Shown: positions 25,447 to 34,383, counted from the first letter of the stretch. The stretch: DNA of 64,000 nucleotides from Sphaerothrix gracilis (GCF_030405905.1 NZ_JASATW010000003.1:270985-334984), one strand, 5' to 3'. Program-made: numbers and translations. The notes: generated by a model not told the origin, from the letters alone.

Positions 25447-26490
25447 ATGTCTGTTTCGCCCAAAACAACCCAGATTTTACTAGCGGTAATTGCGACGGTG
25501 CTGGTGGTTTGGGCACTGAAGGCGACTCGTCCGGTGACCATGCCGCTGGCCTTCGCCTTTTTTATTGCTGTGCTGGTGCATCCCCTACAGCGATCGCTCA
25601 ATCGCCGCCTGCCGCGCTGGCTGACTCTGATTATTATCTTGCTTTTACTGGCGGGAGTATTGGGCATTGCCGTGGGGGCGCTGGAAATCAGCGTTGACCT
25701 GATTCAGCCGAAGCTGCCGGAGTATAGCGATCGCCTGCAGCAGCTACTTAGTACAGTCGTTGAGCTGGCTAGGCAGTACGGTCTGCCCGTCTCAGATAAT
25801 CCGCTCCAGTCCCAGGGGTCATCGGGGCAGCTCACCGGCAGAGCCATTGGCGGCATTCGGTCCCTGCTTTCGGCTTTGAGCCTGTTTGTGCTGGTAGTGT
25901 CGCTTTTGGCCCTGTTGCTGCTGGAGGTGGAAGCGTATCGCAAAAAGGTGCAGCGAGGCTTCCCAGCGGCGGTAAGTGCAAAAATTATGGATGCGACGGC
26001 TAGCATCAGCGGTAAGCTGCGGCGCTATCTGTGGGTGATGACCTTTACCAGCTTGCTCACTGGGATTCTCACCTGGCTGTGGTGCCTAATTCTAGGCGTC
26101 GATTTAGCCTTTGTCTGGGGACTGATTGCCTTTGTGCTGAATTTTGTGCCCACCCTCGGCTCAATTATTGCCGTGATTCCGCCGACGCTGGTAGCGTCTA
26201 TCTTCGACGGGGCGGCTCGCGGCATCATCACGCTGGTGGGACTGGCAACGATTCAGGTGATTTTGGGTAACTTTGTAGATCCAAAGCTGCAGGGCAGTTC
26301 GCTTCAGCTTTCTCCCTTTGTCGCCCTGTTCTCAATTGTGTTTTGGGGCTGGGTTTGGGGGATTCCCGGCGCGATTTTGGGGGTGCCGATGACGGTGGCA
26401 CTGGTGGTGCTGTGCGGCGAGTTTGAGGCTACACGCGGCATTGCCGTCCTGCTGGGCGAGCAGGGGGCCTCTTACACTTCCAAGAGCTGA
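25447..26490 (+). CDS. AI-2E family transporter (PerM-like permease)
   Basis: 347 residues with about eight transmembrane helices, two near the start. A soluble loop at about 75-150 is followed by the family signature FVLNFVPTLGSIIAVIPP and NFVDPKLQGSSLQLSPFVALFSIVFWGWVWGIPGAILGVPMTVAL. The family includes AI-2 exporter TqsA and several uncharacterised permeases; substrate is unknown. The last 19 bases overlap the convergent mtnA gene. It is co-oriented with the ADC-like gene. Confidence 0.88.
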   Translation: MSVSPKTTQILLAVIATVLVVWALKATRPVTMPLAFAFFIAVLVHPLQRSLNRRLPRWLTLIIILLLLAGVLGIAVGALEISVDLIQPKLPEYSDRLQQLLSTVVELARQYGLPVSDNPLQSQGSSGQLTGRAIGGIRSLLSALSLFVLVVSLLALLLLEVEAYRKKVQRGFPAAVSAKIMDATASISGKLRRYLWVMTFTSLLTGILTWLWCLILGVDLAFVWGLIAFVLNFVPTLGSIIAVIPPTLVASIFDGAARGIITLVGLATIQVILGNFVDPKLQGSSLQLSPFVALFSIVFWGWVWGIPGAILGVPMTVALVVLCGEFEATRGIAVLLGEQGASYTSKS

Positions 26491-27515
26491 CGCAGCTTCG
26501 GTTCAAAGGGGGGCAGAATCACGCCTTTTTCGGTGATCAGGGCGCTGATATAGGCGGCGGGGGTAATGTCAAAAGCCGGATTGAACACAGCGGTTCCGGT
26601 GGGAGTAATGGTGCGATCGCCTATCTGGGTGATCTCTTCAGGGCTGCGCTGCTCAATCTCAATTTGATCGCCACTGGCGAGGGCAATATCCACCGAGCTG
26701 AGCGGACAGGCCACATAGAACGGGACCTGATGCGCTTTAGCCACAATCGCCAGATTGTAGGTGCCAATCTTATTAGCCACGTCGCCGTTTGCCGCCACGC
26801 GATCGCAGCCGACAATGCATAGATCAATCGAGCGGGTACGCATTAGGTAGCCAGAGGCCGAGTCAACAATTACCGTATGGGGAATGCCGTACGCCTGTAG
26901 TTCATAAGCTGAAAGGCTCGCCCCCTGCAGCCGGGGCCGGGTTTCGTCTAAAAAGGCGTGAACCTGTTTGCCTTGTTCATGCGCAATCCGAATTGCCCCT
27001 AATGCCGTACCGTAGTCTACGGTTGCCAGCGCTCCGGTATTGCAGTGGTGCATAATCTCAGCCGGGGAGGGAATCAGCGACTGGGCCTGAAGACCAATTT
27101 GGCGATTAATTTCCACATCTTCGCTATAGAGCTGCTGAGCTGCCTGCTCCAGCACTCGCCGCACATCCTCTACAGCAGGAGTCAGCACGGCTTCTACCTG
27201 CTGCAGCATTCGCTTCAGCGCCCAAGAAAGATTTACGGCGGTCGGTCGGGCCTGCTGCAGATGGGCCGCCGCTTGGCGTAGCTCAGCCTGCATGGCCTCT
27301 ACGGTCGCCGCCTTGCTCTGCTGCGCGGCCAGCACTAAACCAAAAGCCGCCGTCACCCCAATGGCCGGGGCACCCCGCACTACCATGTCTCGAATCGCCG
27401 CTGCCACGGCCTCGTAGGTGTGGAACTCGGCATAGACCGTCTCGTGGGGCAGCCGCCGCTGATCTAGCAGCCGCAGCGTCTGACCTGTCCATTCAATACT
27501 GCGAAAAGGAGGCAT
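26472..27515 (-). CDS. mtnA: S-methyl-5-thioribose-1-phosphate isomerase
   Basis: 347 residues. It converts methylthioribose-1-phosphate to methylthioribulose-1-phosphate in methionine salvage. Motifs: MVVRGAPAIGVTAAFGL, HCNTGALATVDYGTALGAIR (catalytic Cys), DETRPRLQG and VGCDRVAANGDVANKIGTYNLA (catalytic Asp). The length is normal. It is divergent from mtnB, 117 bases away, so the pathway's genes share a promoter region. Its end overlaps the permease gene. Confidence 0.95.
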   Translation of the reverse strand: MPPFRSIEWTGQTLRLLDQRRLPHETVYAEFHTYEAVAAAIRDMVVRGAPAIGVTAAFGLVLAAQQSKAATVEAMQAELRQAAAHLQQARPTAVNLSWALKRMLQQVEAVLTPAVEDVRRVLEQAAQQLYSEDVEINRQIGLQAQSLIPSPAEIMHHCNTGALATVDYGTALGAIRIAHEQGKQVHAFLDETRPRLQGASLSAYELQAYGIPHTVIVDSASGYLMRTRSIDLCIVGCDRVAANGDVANKIGTYNLAIVAKAHQVPFYVACPLSSVDIALASGDQIEIEQRSPEEITQIGDRTITPTGTAVFNPAFDITPAAYISALITEKGVILPPFEPKLRQLLEV

Positions 27516-27632
27516 AAGAAAGCAGCTTATCCAGTGCAGTTTAACAGTCTAGCTTTTTGCGCCGCTCAGGTTCAGGGCTAGCTCAATTTGCTATGCTAAT
27601 TTTCCGGCTGCGATCGCCCTGAGAAATTTGTC

Positions 27633-28259
27633 ATGCTCAATTCAACCGATCTGCGAGAATCTCTGTCCTGGGTGATTGGCGATATTCACGCTAAGGGCTG
27701 GGCGGCTGGCACCGGCGGCAACTTTAGCGCGGTGCTAGAGCGACAGCCCCTGAGACTCTTGATGTCTCCCAGCGGCGTAGACAAGGGACTGGTGCGATCG
27801 CAGGATCTGATCGAGATTAGCGAACGGGGGCAGGTCGTTGCGGGGACAGGCAAAGCCTCGGCTGAAACCCTGCTGCATTTAGCCATTGTGCAGGCCACGG
27901 GGGCCGGAGCCGTTTTACACGCCCATTCCGTGTTCAATACGCTGCTGTCGCGGCATTTTGAAGCTGAGGGCAAAATTGCGATCGCGGGCTACGAAATGCT
28001 GAAGGGACTGAGCGGCATCACCACCCATACCGCCAGCGTAGCCCTGCCTATTTTCGCTAACCATCAGGATATGGCCTATCTGAGCCAGCAAATTCAGCCC
28101 TTGCTGACGACAGCCCCCTACGGCTTTTTGCTAGCAGGCCACGGCCTCTACGCCTGGGGGGAGACTTTGTTTGAGGCAAGGCGTCACTTAGAAACCTGGG
28201 AGTTTTTGTTGGAAATAACCTATCGCGAGATCGCCCTGAGTAGTCAAATCCCGTCGTAA
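27633..28259 (+). CDS. mtnB: Methylthioribulose 1-phosphate dehydratase
   Basis: 208 residues, class II aldolase/adducin fold. It dehydrates methylthioribulose-1-phosphate, the step after MtnA. Seen: WAAGTGGNFSAVLE, LMSPSGVDKG, the zinc-binding VLHAHSVFNT and LAGHGLYAWG. Position next to mtnA and upstream of mtnD and mtnC confirms the assignment. A 293-base repeat-containing gap separates it from mtnD. Confidence 0.94.
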   Translation: MLNSTDLRESLSWVIGDIHAKGWAAGTGGNFSAVLERQPLRLLMSPSGVDKGLVRSQDLIEISERGQVVAGTGKASAETLLHLAIVQATGAGAVLHAHSVFNTLLSRHFEAEGKIAIAGYEMLKGLSGITTHTASVALPIFANHQDMAYLSQQIQPLLTTAPYGFLLAGHGLYAWGETLFEARRHLETWEFLLEITYREIALSSQIPS

Positions 28260-28260
28260 T

Positions 28261-28550
28261 CACATATCTAGCCGATAGACGCTCAACAGACGATCACTCC
28301 CCGTAAGGGCAGGTTTGGCTAATCAACCCTCAATAAGCAATCGCCCCTCTCCAAAACCTGCCCCGACCAATCACCGTAAGATCCCTGTAAGGGTAGGTTT
28401 AGCTAGCGGCCTCTCAAGAGGCGATAAGCTCCATACAAAACCTGCCCCGACTGCCCAACTGTCCCGACTAAGACCAATCCCCGCGTAAGAACGTATCTAA
28501 CCGATAAACTCTATAAAGACGATCAATCTTATACAGACCTGCCCCCCTTA
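28261..28550. repeat. Array of imperfect palindromic repeats between mtnB and mtnD
   Basis: At least two hairpin units of about 65-80 bases (28299-28366 and 28373-28451) open with GTAAGGGCAGGTTT or GTAAGGGTAGGTTT and close with AAAACCTGCCCCGA. Degenerate units at 28261-28298 and 28480-28547 share ATCTA(G/A)CCGATA...AGACGATCA. The same family recurs at 59686-59834. It looks like a REP/MITE-type dispersed cyanobacterial repeat. Confidence 0.7.
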
Positions 28551-28552
28551 TC

Positions 28553-29089
28553 ATGGCAACGCTGACTATTCCAACTGAAAACCGCACTCTGACTGAATCG
28601 TTAGATATTAAAAACTATCTAGACACCCTCAATATTGGCTATGCTCGCTGGCAGCCGGATCAGCCCCTAGCGGCATCAGCAACTGCCGCCGAAGTGCTAG
28701 CCGCCTATGACGACGAAATTGCCGTCCTCAAAGAATCAGGTGGCTATACAACCGCCGACGTGATTGATATCACCCCTGACACCCCCAATCTCGACGCCAT
28801 GCTGGCTAAATTCAGCCAAGAACATTGGCACGATGAAGACGAAGTTCGCTTTACCCTCGAAGGGCGGGGACTGTTCCACATCAACCCTGAAAACGGCCCC
28901 GTAATTCGGGTTGAAGTTGGCCCCGGCGATCTGCTACTGGTACCGCGCGGTACCCATCACTGGTTCGATCTCTGCCGCGATCGCCGCATTCGAGCCATTC
29001 GCCTATTCCAAGATCCCAATGGCTGGACACCCCACTACACCCACAGCCAGAAAGAGCAGCAATATCAGCCCCTCTGCTTCAGCGCTTAG
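28553..29089 (+). CDS. mtnD: Acireductone dioxygenase
   Basis: 178 residues of the cupin-type ARD family. It oxidises the acireductone of methionine salvage to the 2-oxo acid precursor of methionine. The metal-ligand segment HWHDEDEVRFTLEGRGLFHI and the second histidine site PRGTHHWFDL are intact. The bound metal (Fe or Ni) decides the products and cannot be read here. The mtnC ATG follows 4 bases after its stop, so they are translationally coupled. Confidence 0.95.
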   Translation: MATLTIPTENRTLTESLDIKNYLDTLNIGYARWQPDQPLAASATAAEVLAAYDDEIAVLKESGGYTTADVIDITPDTPNLDAMLAKFSQEHWHDEDEVRFTLEGRGLFHINPENGPVIRVEVGPGDLLLVPRGTHHWFDLCRDRRIRAIRLFQDPNGWTPHYTHSQKEQQYQPLCFSA

Positions 29090-29093
29090 ACAT

Positions 29094-29816
29094 ATGACCT
29101 ACTATCCGACCGATGCCGTAGACGCCATTCTGCTAGACATTGAAGGGACCACCACGCCTGTCCCTTTCGTATTTGAAACGCTGTTTCCCTTTGCCCGCGA
29201 TCGCGCTGAAGCCTATCTCAAAGCCCACGGCAGCGAAGCGGCTGTGCAGGAGGATCTGGCTTTGCTGAGACAGGAATATAAGAGCGATCGCGGTGAATTG
29301 GTTCCGGCCTGGACGGGGAATGCGCCTACGGCAGCAATGCCCTATATTCACTATTTGATTGACCGCGATCGCAAGTCTACAGGACTAAAATCTTTGCAGG
29401 GAAAGATCTGGGCTGAGGGCTACGCCACAGGTAAGCTGCAGTCGCAGATATTCGCGGATATTAAACCGGCTTTCAAGCGCTGGACGCAGATGGGTAAGCG
29501 GCTGTACATTTTCTCGTCGGGCAGCGTGCAAGCGCAGAAGCAAATATTTGAGCATACCCAGGTGGGCGATCTGAGTCCTTATCTGAGCGGTCACTTTGAT
29601 ACGCGCACTGGGCCAAAGAAGGAAGCCGAGAGCTACCGCAAGATTGCGGCGCAGATGGGCCTAGTGCCGGAGCGCATTCTATTTATTTCAGACGTGGTGG
29701 CGGAGCTGCGAGCGGCGGCTCAGGCCGGGATGCAGACGCTGTTTTCTTCGCGTCCGGGAAATCACAGCGCTGATTCGGCAGAATTTAAGCTGGTGACGTC
29801 GTTTGAGGTGGTTTAG
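29094..29816 (+). CDS. mtnC: Acireductone synthase (enolase-phosphatase E1)
   Basis: 240 residues, HAD superfamily. It enolises and dephosphorylates 2,3-diketo-5-methylthiopentyl-1-phosphate. Motif I is present as LLDIEGTTTPVPFV, then the Ser of YIFSSGSVQAQ, and GPKKEAESYRKIA with FISDVVAELRAA near the end. The frame is open from 28911 but overlaps mtnD; ATG 29094 is the correct start. It is the last gene of the mtnB-mtnD-mtnC set. Confidence 0.94.
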   Translation: MTYYPTDAVDAILLDIEGTTTPVPFVFETLFPFARDRAEAYLKAHGSEAAVQEDLALLRQEYKSDRGELVPAWTGNAPTAAMPYIHYLIDRDRKSTGLKSLQGKIWAEGYATGKLQSQIFADIKPAFKRWTQMGKRLYIFSSGSVQAQKQIFEHTQVGDLSPYLSGHFDTRTGPKKEAESYRKIAAQMGLVPERILFISDVVAELRAAAQAGMQTLFSSRPGNHSADSAEFKLVTSFEVV

Positions 29817-29822
29817 ATGGCT

Positions 29823-29921
29823 GGTTTTGATGGGCCTGACTGAGTCTGAGAAATATTGTTTGGCAATAACGACTCGTTTTGATGGGCATCGTTTTGATGG
29901 GCACGCTTGGCTTTGCCCATC
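29823..29921. repeat. Short GTTTTGATGGGC repeats with hairpin
   Basis: GTTTTGATGGGC occurs three times, near 29824, 29876 and 29891. The last copy forms a hairpin with TGCCCATC (GATGGGCA at 29896-29903 and TGCCCATC at 29914-29921). This matches a widespread cyanobacterial intergenic palindrome of the form GATGGGC...GCCCATC followed by CTACG. It sits in the mtnC-ureD gap. Confidence 0.6.
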
Positions 29922-29947
29922 CTACGACTGATGGGGAGTTTTGGTTG

Positions 29948-30808
29948 ATGACTGCAGAGATGTCTGTACCTCCCACGATATTGTCTGAAACGACGGGCTG
30001 GCATGGACAGCTACAACTCAGCTTTGCTCGTCAGGCTGACAAGACTAGGCCGACGCAGGTGCAGACAGCGGCACCGCTGAGGCTCCAGCGGCCTTTTTAT
30101 CCAGAGGGCGAAGTCTGCCACAGCGTTATTGTGCATACGGCGGGGGGAATGGTGGGGGGCGATCGCCTATCGCTAGATTTGCGGCTGCAGCCAGAGAGTC
30201 AGGCCCTAGTAACGACGGCGGCGGCCAATAAGGTCTATCGCAGCGATGGGCTAGTGGTGCAGCAGCAGGTACAGCTAAATTTAGCGCCTCAAACCTGTCT
30301 GGAATGGTTTCCCCAAGAAACAATCATCTTCAACGGAGCGCAGTATCAGCAATCTACCCGGATTGAGCTAGCCCCTGGGGCTGTTTGGCTGGGATGGGAC
30401 ATTACTCGCTTTGGCCGCAGTGCCCGTGGCGAGCAGTTTTTAAGCGGTCACTGGCGATCGCACTTAGAGGTTTGGCGACAAGGTCACCCTCTATGGCTCG
30501 ATCGGCAGTTTTTAGCAGGCGGTTCAGAGGTGTTGCGCAGTCCCCACGGCCTCAACGGTCATCCAGTCATTGGCAGCTTGGTTCTGCTGGGATACATCCC
30601 AACCGAGGCACAGCTAGCGGCTTTGCGGGACTGCCCAACACCTTCAGCAGGTGACGTGGGCGTGACTACCCTGATGGACGGCGTACTTTGTCGCTATCGG
30701 GGGCGATCGAGTCAGGCAGCACGGGCCTGGTTTGTTTCCCTTTGGCAGGTGCTGCGACCTTGGTACCTAAAACGTTCTGTCTGTATTCCCCGTGTTTGGG
30801 GGCGGTAG
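29948..30808 (+). CDS. ureD: Urease accessory protein UreD (orphan)
   Basis: 286 residues. UreD scaffolds UreF/UreG during nickel insertion into urease. Characteristic strings are AAPLRLQRPFYPEG, HTAGGMVGGDRLSL, TTAAANKVYRS, WFPQETIIFNGA and MDGVLCRYRGRSSQAAR. I chose ATG 29948 with GGGGAG nine bases upstream; an upstream ATG at 29879 lies in the repeat and the next one at 29960 is also possible. The usual ureA-ureB-ureC genes do not follow: hisG is next, on the other strand. Confidence 0.9.
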   Translation: MTAEMSVPPTILSETTGWHGQLQLSFARQADKTRPTQVQTAAPLRLQRPFYPEGEVCHSVIVHTAGGMVGGDRLSLDLRLQPESQALVTTAAANKVYRSDGLVVQQQVQLNLAPQTCLEWFPQETIIFNGAQYQQSTRIELAPGAVWLGWDITRFGRSARGEQFLSGHWRSHLEVWRQGHPLWLDRQFLAGGSEVLRSPHGLNGHPVIGSLVLLGYIPTEAQLAALRDCPTPSAGDVGVTTLMDGVLCRYRGRSSQAARAWFVSLWQVLRPWYLKRSVCIPRVWGR

Positions 30809-30885
30809 CGACTGGTCTATGCAACTTGTATTCGCTTGGCTACCTGCATAATTGGCGGCTGCCGACCCAAACTCACTTGGCTGGC

Positions 30886-31533
30886 CTAAACCGCCGCGAT
30901 CGCGGTTTGCTGGCGAATTTTTTCAACAAGCTGCTGCAATCCGTCTGAGTTGAGCCGATAGCTCAGCGGGTGGACAATAAGACGGGCCGTACTCTGGTAG
31001 AGCACTTCTAGCTCAATTAAATTGTTTTCCCGCAGCGTGGTGCCGGTTGAAACCAAGTCCACAATCGCCTCAGACATGCCCGTGATCGGGCCTAGCTCTA
31101 CCGAGCCGTACAGCGGCACAATTTCTACGGGCAAGTCAATGCTTTGAAAGTACTCTCTGGCACAGTTGACGAACTTGGAGGCGACGCGGCTGTGGGCCGG
31201 CAGGTCTAAAGCTGAGCGGTAGGGACTGCTGGCTTTTACCGCCACCGATAGCCGACAGTCGCCAAAGCCCAGATCGGCTAGGTGAGCCACATTGGGATGC
31301 TTTTCCCGCAGGACGTCATAGCCCACTACGCCCACCTGAGCCTGACCATATTCCACATAAACTGGCACATCTTGCGCCCGTACCAGAAGTGCTTGGGCGG
31401 TACCCGTTGCGTCACTAATCTGCAGTTGGCGATTGGTCTTGTCCAAAAAGCCGCTGAAGTCTAAGCCAAGAGATTGAAACAGAGCAATACTGTCTTTCAG
31501 CAAAGCCCCTTTGGGCAGGGCAACGGTGATCAT
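30886..31533 (-). CDS. hisG: ATP phosphoribosyltransferase, short form
   Basis: 215 residues, catalysing the first step of histidine synthesis. Recognised by VALPKGALLKDSIALFQSLGLD, VPVYVEYGQAQVGVVGYDVL, FVNCAREYFQ, LYGSVELGP and the PRPP-binding loop EAIVDLVSTGTTLRENNL. It is the short form (HisG-S), which lacks the C-terminal regulatory domain and normally needs HisZ for activity; hisZ is not in this window. It is transcribed alone. Confidence 0.95.
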   Translation of the reverse strand: MITVALPKGALLKDSIALFQSLGLDFSGFLDKTNRQLQISDATGTAQALLVRAQDVPVYVEYGQAQVGVVGYDVLREKHPNVAHLADLGFGDCRLSVAVKASSPYRSALDLPAHSRVASKFVNCAREYFQSIDLPVEIVPLYGSVELGPITGMSEAIVDLVSTGTTLRENNLIELEVLYQSTARLIVHPLSYRLNSDGLQQLVEKIRQQTAIAAV

Positions 31534-31578
31534 GAGCGGCTAATTGGCTAATTAAAAATGTCCTGCCAATTGTATCAA

Positions 31579-32148
31579 CTAAGCGGCTTGCCGGTTTTCC
31601 ACCGGAGACGCCTGTGAGAGCTTTTGCGTATTTAGGAGCAGGCTTTCAGCAAAGCGATCGAAGCGCTCAGAGAGCTTTTGATCTACAAGCTGGCCGTTTT
31701 CGTCAAAGGCTTGCCACGCCTGACCAATGGCAATTTGTTCTGGAATCACCCAACCGTGCACCCATCGCATGATAATTCTTAAATCATTGAGGGCGTTGCT
31801 GTTGGGCTGTCCGCCCAGAACGCTAATCAGCCCAGTGACTTTATCTGAAAGCTCATCAAAGCTCATCAAGTCCAAGGCATTTTTGATCACGCCGCTGACG
31901 CTGCCGTGATATTCAGGAGTCGCTAAAATCAGCCCGTCTGCCTGCCGGACTGTATCCTGTAGCCGCTTCACGTCTGGATAGTCAGCATACGCTTTAGAAC
32001 CGTCGCAGAAGGGCAAGGTCATTTCTCGCAGATCGAGGATTTCTACCTCTCCACCCAAAGCCTCAATTCGCTGAGCGGCAATTCTGAGTGCCTGCTGGCT
32101 ATAGGAAGCGGCTCGTAAACTACCGCCAATACCGACAATTTTGACCAT
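31579..32148 (-). CDS. NADPH-dependent FMN reductase family protein
   Basis: 189 residues with a flavodoxin-like fold. GIGGSLRAASYSQQALR binds flavin phosphate, and ATPEYHGSVSGVIKNALDLMS is the signature loop of the NADPH:FMN reductase/azoreductase family. The enzyme probably reduces FMN, quinones or a similar acceptor. It is preceded by a 45-base gap to hisG on the same strand. Confidence 0.9.
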   Translation of the reverse strand: MVKIVGIGGSLRAASYSQQALRIAAQRIEALGGEVEILDLREMTLPFCDGSKAYADYPDVKRLQDTVRQADGLILATPEYHGSVSGVIKNALDLMSFDELSDKVTGLISVLGGQPNSNALNDLRIIMRWVHGWVIPEQIAIGQAWQAFDENGQLVDQKLSERFDRFAESLLLNTQKLSQASPVENRQAA

Positions 32149-32394
32149 GATCTATTAGCTCCAGGAAGTAGATTTAATTTTTGCGCTATATCGTACTCGT
32201 TATGAGTTTATTTTAGTCGATCTGCGATTAATCTACAAATGCCCTGCATTTTCGGCCAGTCCTTTGAGGCCAAGTGGAGCGAGAATTCTGGCGGGGCTGG
32301 CTCACTGATACGTTTTTGAGAGCTAGGATAGACAAGATATAGGTGTGATTTCATAACTGCGCCACCGCTAGATTGATAAAAGGCATTCGTAATC

Positions 32395-34320
32395 ATGACG
32401 CAACGCTTGGGTAGGTCTTCGTCTAAACTCGCCAAAGTCAAGCTAGGTTCGACAGCAACCGGATTTTTGACGGCAAGCTGGCTGCTGCTGCAGGGGTTTG
32501 CCGGGTTGCCACCAGCGCTGGCTCAAGAAGCCGATCCGCAGTCAGAGGAGCTAACCTATAGCGGCTTGCTGGACAAAATTGAACAGGGTGAAGTGGAGCG
32601 GGTGGAAATTGACCCGACTCGCCGCACAGCCTTAGTCGAGCTAGCCGGTCAGCCAGAAGATGCGGCCCCAGAAAAGGTGATGCTGTTTTCCGGCGATCGC
32701 AATCCTGAGCTAATCGATCGCCTGCGGGACAACCGGGTTGATTTTGAGGTGGTGGAGGCGTCTGACAATAGCGCCTTGGCCTGGTTAGCGACGAATTCTT
32801 TGCTGGCCCTCATTTTAGTGATTGGCCTGCTGATGATTCTGCGGCGCTCGGCCAACGCTTCCGGCAACGCCATGAATTTTGGCCGCTCCAAGGCTCGCTT
32901 TCAGATGGAAGCCAAAACCGGCGTGCTGTTTGACGATGTGGCCGGTATTGAAGAGGCTAAGGAAGAATTGCAGGAAGTTGTCACGTTTCTGAAACAGCCG
33001 GAGCGCTTTACGGCGGTTGGGGCGCGGATTCCCAAAGGGGTGCTGCTGATTGGGGCCCCCGGCACGGGTAAAACGCTGCTGGCCAAGGCGATCGCGGGGG
33101 AAGCGGCAGTACCCTTCTTCAGTATCTCCGGTTCTGAGTTCGTAGAAATGTTTGTCGGGGTTGGTGCCTCCCGCGTCCGCGACCTGTTCAAGAAAGCCAA
33201 GGAAAACGCCCCCTGCATTGTCTTTATTGATGAGATTGACGCCGTGGGGCGACAGCGGGGCGCTGGCATTGGCGGCGGCAACGACGAGCGCGAACAGACC
33301 CTCAACCAGTTGCTGACCGAAATGGATGGCTTTGAGGGCAACAGCGGCGTCATCGTCATTGCCGCTACTAACCGCCCCGATGTTTTAGATTCGGCTTTGC
33401 TGCGTCCGGGCCGCTTCGATCGCCAAATTATTGTGGACTTGCCCACCTACAAAGGGCGACTAGGCATTTTAGAAGTCCATGCCCGCAATAAGAAGCTGGA
33501 TTCAGAAGTCTCGTTAGAGGCGATCGCCCGTCGCACCCCTGGCTTCTCTGGCGCTCAGCTGGCCAACTTGCTAAACGAAGCGGCCATTTTGACCGCCAGA
33601 CGCCGCAAGGAAACGATTACAACGTTAGAAATTACCGACGCGATCGATCGCATCACCATTGGCCTCACCCTGACGCCACTGCTCGACAGCAAGAAAAAGC
33701 GGCTGATTGCCTATCATGAAGTCGGTCACGCCTTGCTGATGACGCTGCTGCAGCACTCTAGCCCGCTCGATAAAGTGACGATTATTCCCCGTTCCGGTGG
33801 GGTGGGCGGCTTTGCTAGCTACTTGCCTAAAGAAGATCGCGGTGATGACGGTTTGATGTCCTACGCCGAACTGGTGGATATGATTACGCTGACGCTGGGA
33901 GGACGAGCGTCGGAAAAGATTGTCTTTGGCGAAGATGAGGTGACGCAGGGAGCTAGCAACGACATTCAGCAGGTGACGAATATTGCTCGGCAAATGGTGA
34001 CCAAGTTTGGCATGTCTGAGCTGGGGTCTTTTGCTTTGGAGAACTCCAGCGGTGAGGTCTTTTTGGGCCGCGATTTGATGCCCCGCTCTGAATTTTCCGA
34101 AGAGATGGCAGCCCAAATCGATAATCAGGTTCGCAACTTGGTCAAAGCCTGCTATGACAAAGCCTGTGAACTGCTAGAGCAAAATCGCACCCTAATCGAT
34201 CGCCTGGTTGACCTGCTGTTAGAGAAAGAGACGCTGAGCGGCGAAGAATTTCGGCAGATTGTTAGCGAGCACACTGAGCTACCTGAGAAGGAGCTAGCTA
34301 AGTCAGGGGCGGCAGGCTAG
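32395..34320 (+). CDS. ftsH: ATP-dependent zinc metalloprotease FtsH
   Basis: 641 residues, membrane-bound AAA+ protease. The N-terminus has an amphipathic signal-like stretch ending PPALAQ, then a small luminal domain and one transmembrane helix near 130-147. The AAA domain has Walker A GAPGTGKT near 220, Walker B CIVFIDEIDAVG, the SRH ATNRPDVLDSALLRPGRFDRQ, and the zinc site HEVGH at 441-445. The core resembles the FtsH1/2/3 type rather than FtsH4; these degrade photodamaged D1 and other membrane proteins. A strong terminator follows. The long extension before the membrane helix is somewhat unusual. Confidence 0.95.
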   Translation: MTQRLGRSSSKLAKVKLGSTATGFLTASWLLLQGFAGLPPALAQEADPQSEELTYSGLLDKIEQGEVERVEIDPTRRTALVELAGQPEDAAPEKVMLFSGDRNPELIDRLRDNRVDFEVVEASDNSALAWLATNSLLALILVIGLLMILRRSANASGNAMNFGRSKARFQMEAKTGVLFDDVAGIEEAKEELQEVVTFLKQPERFTAVGARIPKGVLLIGAPGTGKTLLAKAIAGEAAVPFFSISGSEFVEMFVGVGASRVRDLFKKAKENAPCIVFIDEIDAVGRQRGAGIGGGNDEREQTLNQLLTEMDGFEGNSGVIVIAATNRPDVLDSALLRPGRFDRQIIVDLPTYKGRLGILEVHARNKKLDSEVSLEAIARRTPGFSGAQLANLLNEAAILTARRRKETITTLEITDAIDRITIGLTLTPLLDSKKKRLIAYHEVGHALLMTLLQHSSPLDKVTIIPRSGGVGGFASYLPKEDRGDDGLMSYAELVDMITLTLGGRASEKIVFGEDEVTQGASNDIQQVTNIARQMVTKFGMSELGSFALENSSGEVFLGRDLMPRSEFSEEMAAQIDNQVRNLVKACYDKACELLEQNRTLIDRLVDLLLEKETLSGEEFRQIVSEHTELPEKELAKSGAAG

Positions 34321-34383
34321 GCTGCTAGCGGCGTAGTCATCACCCTATTAATCAAACCGGGGCAGTCCACTGCCCAACCAGCC

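Noticed and set aside
28911..29093. Longer start for mtnC overlapping mtnD
   Set aside because: The extra N-terminal residues are the mtnD sequence in another frame and bear no HAD features. ATG 29094 opens the known MtnC motif.
30809..30885. ATGCAACTT after ureD as a ureA remnant
   Set aside because: Only MQL matches the usual UreA start; the frame closes after ten residues and no further urease sequence follows.
32208..32441. Minus-strand frame overlapping the ftsH start
   Set aside because: It has no ribosome binding site at any of its ATGs and overlaps the ftsH 5' end. The product has no recognisable features.
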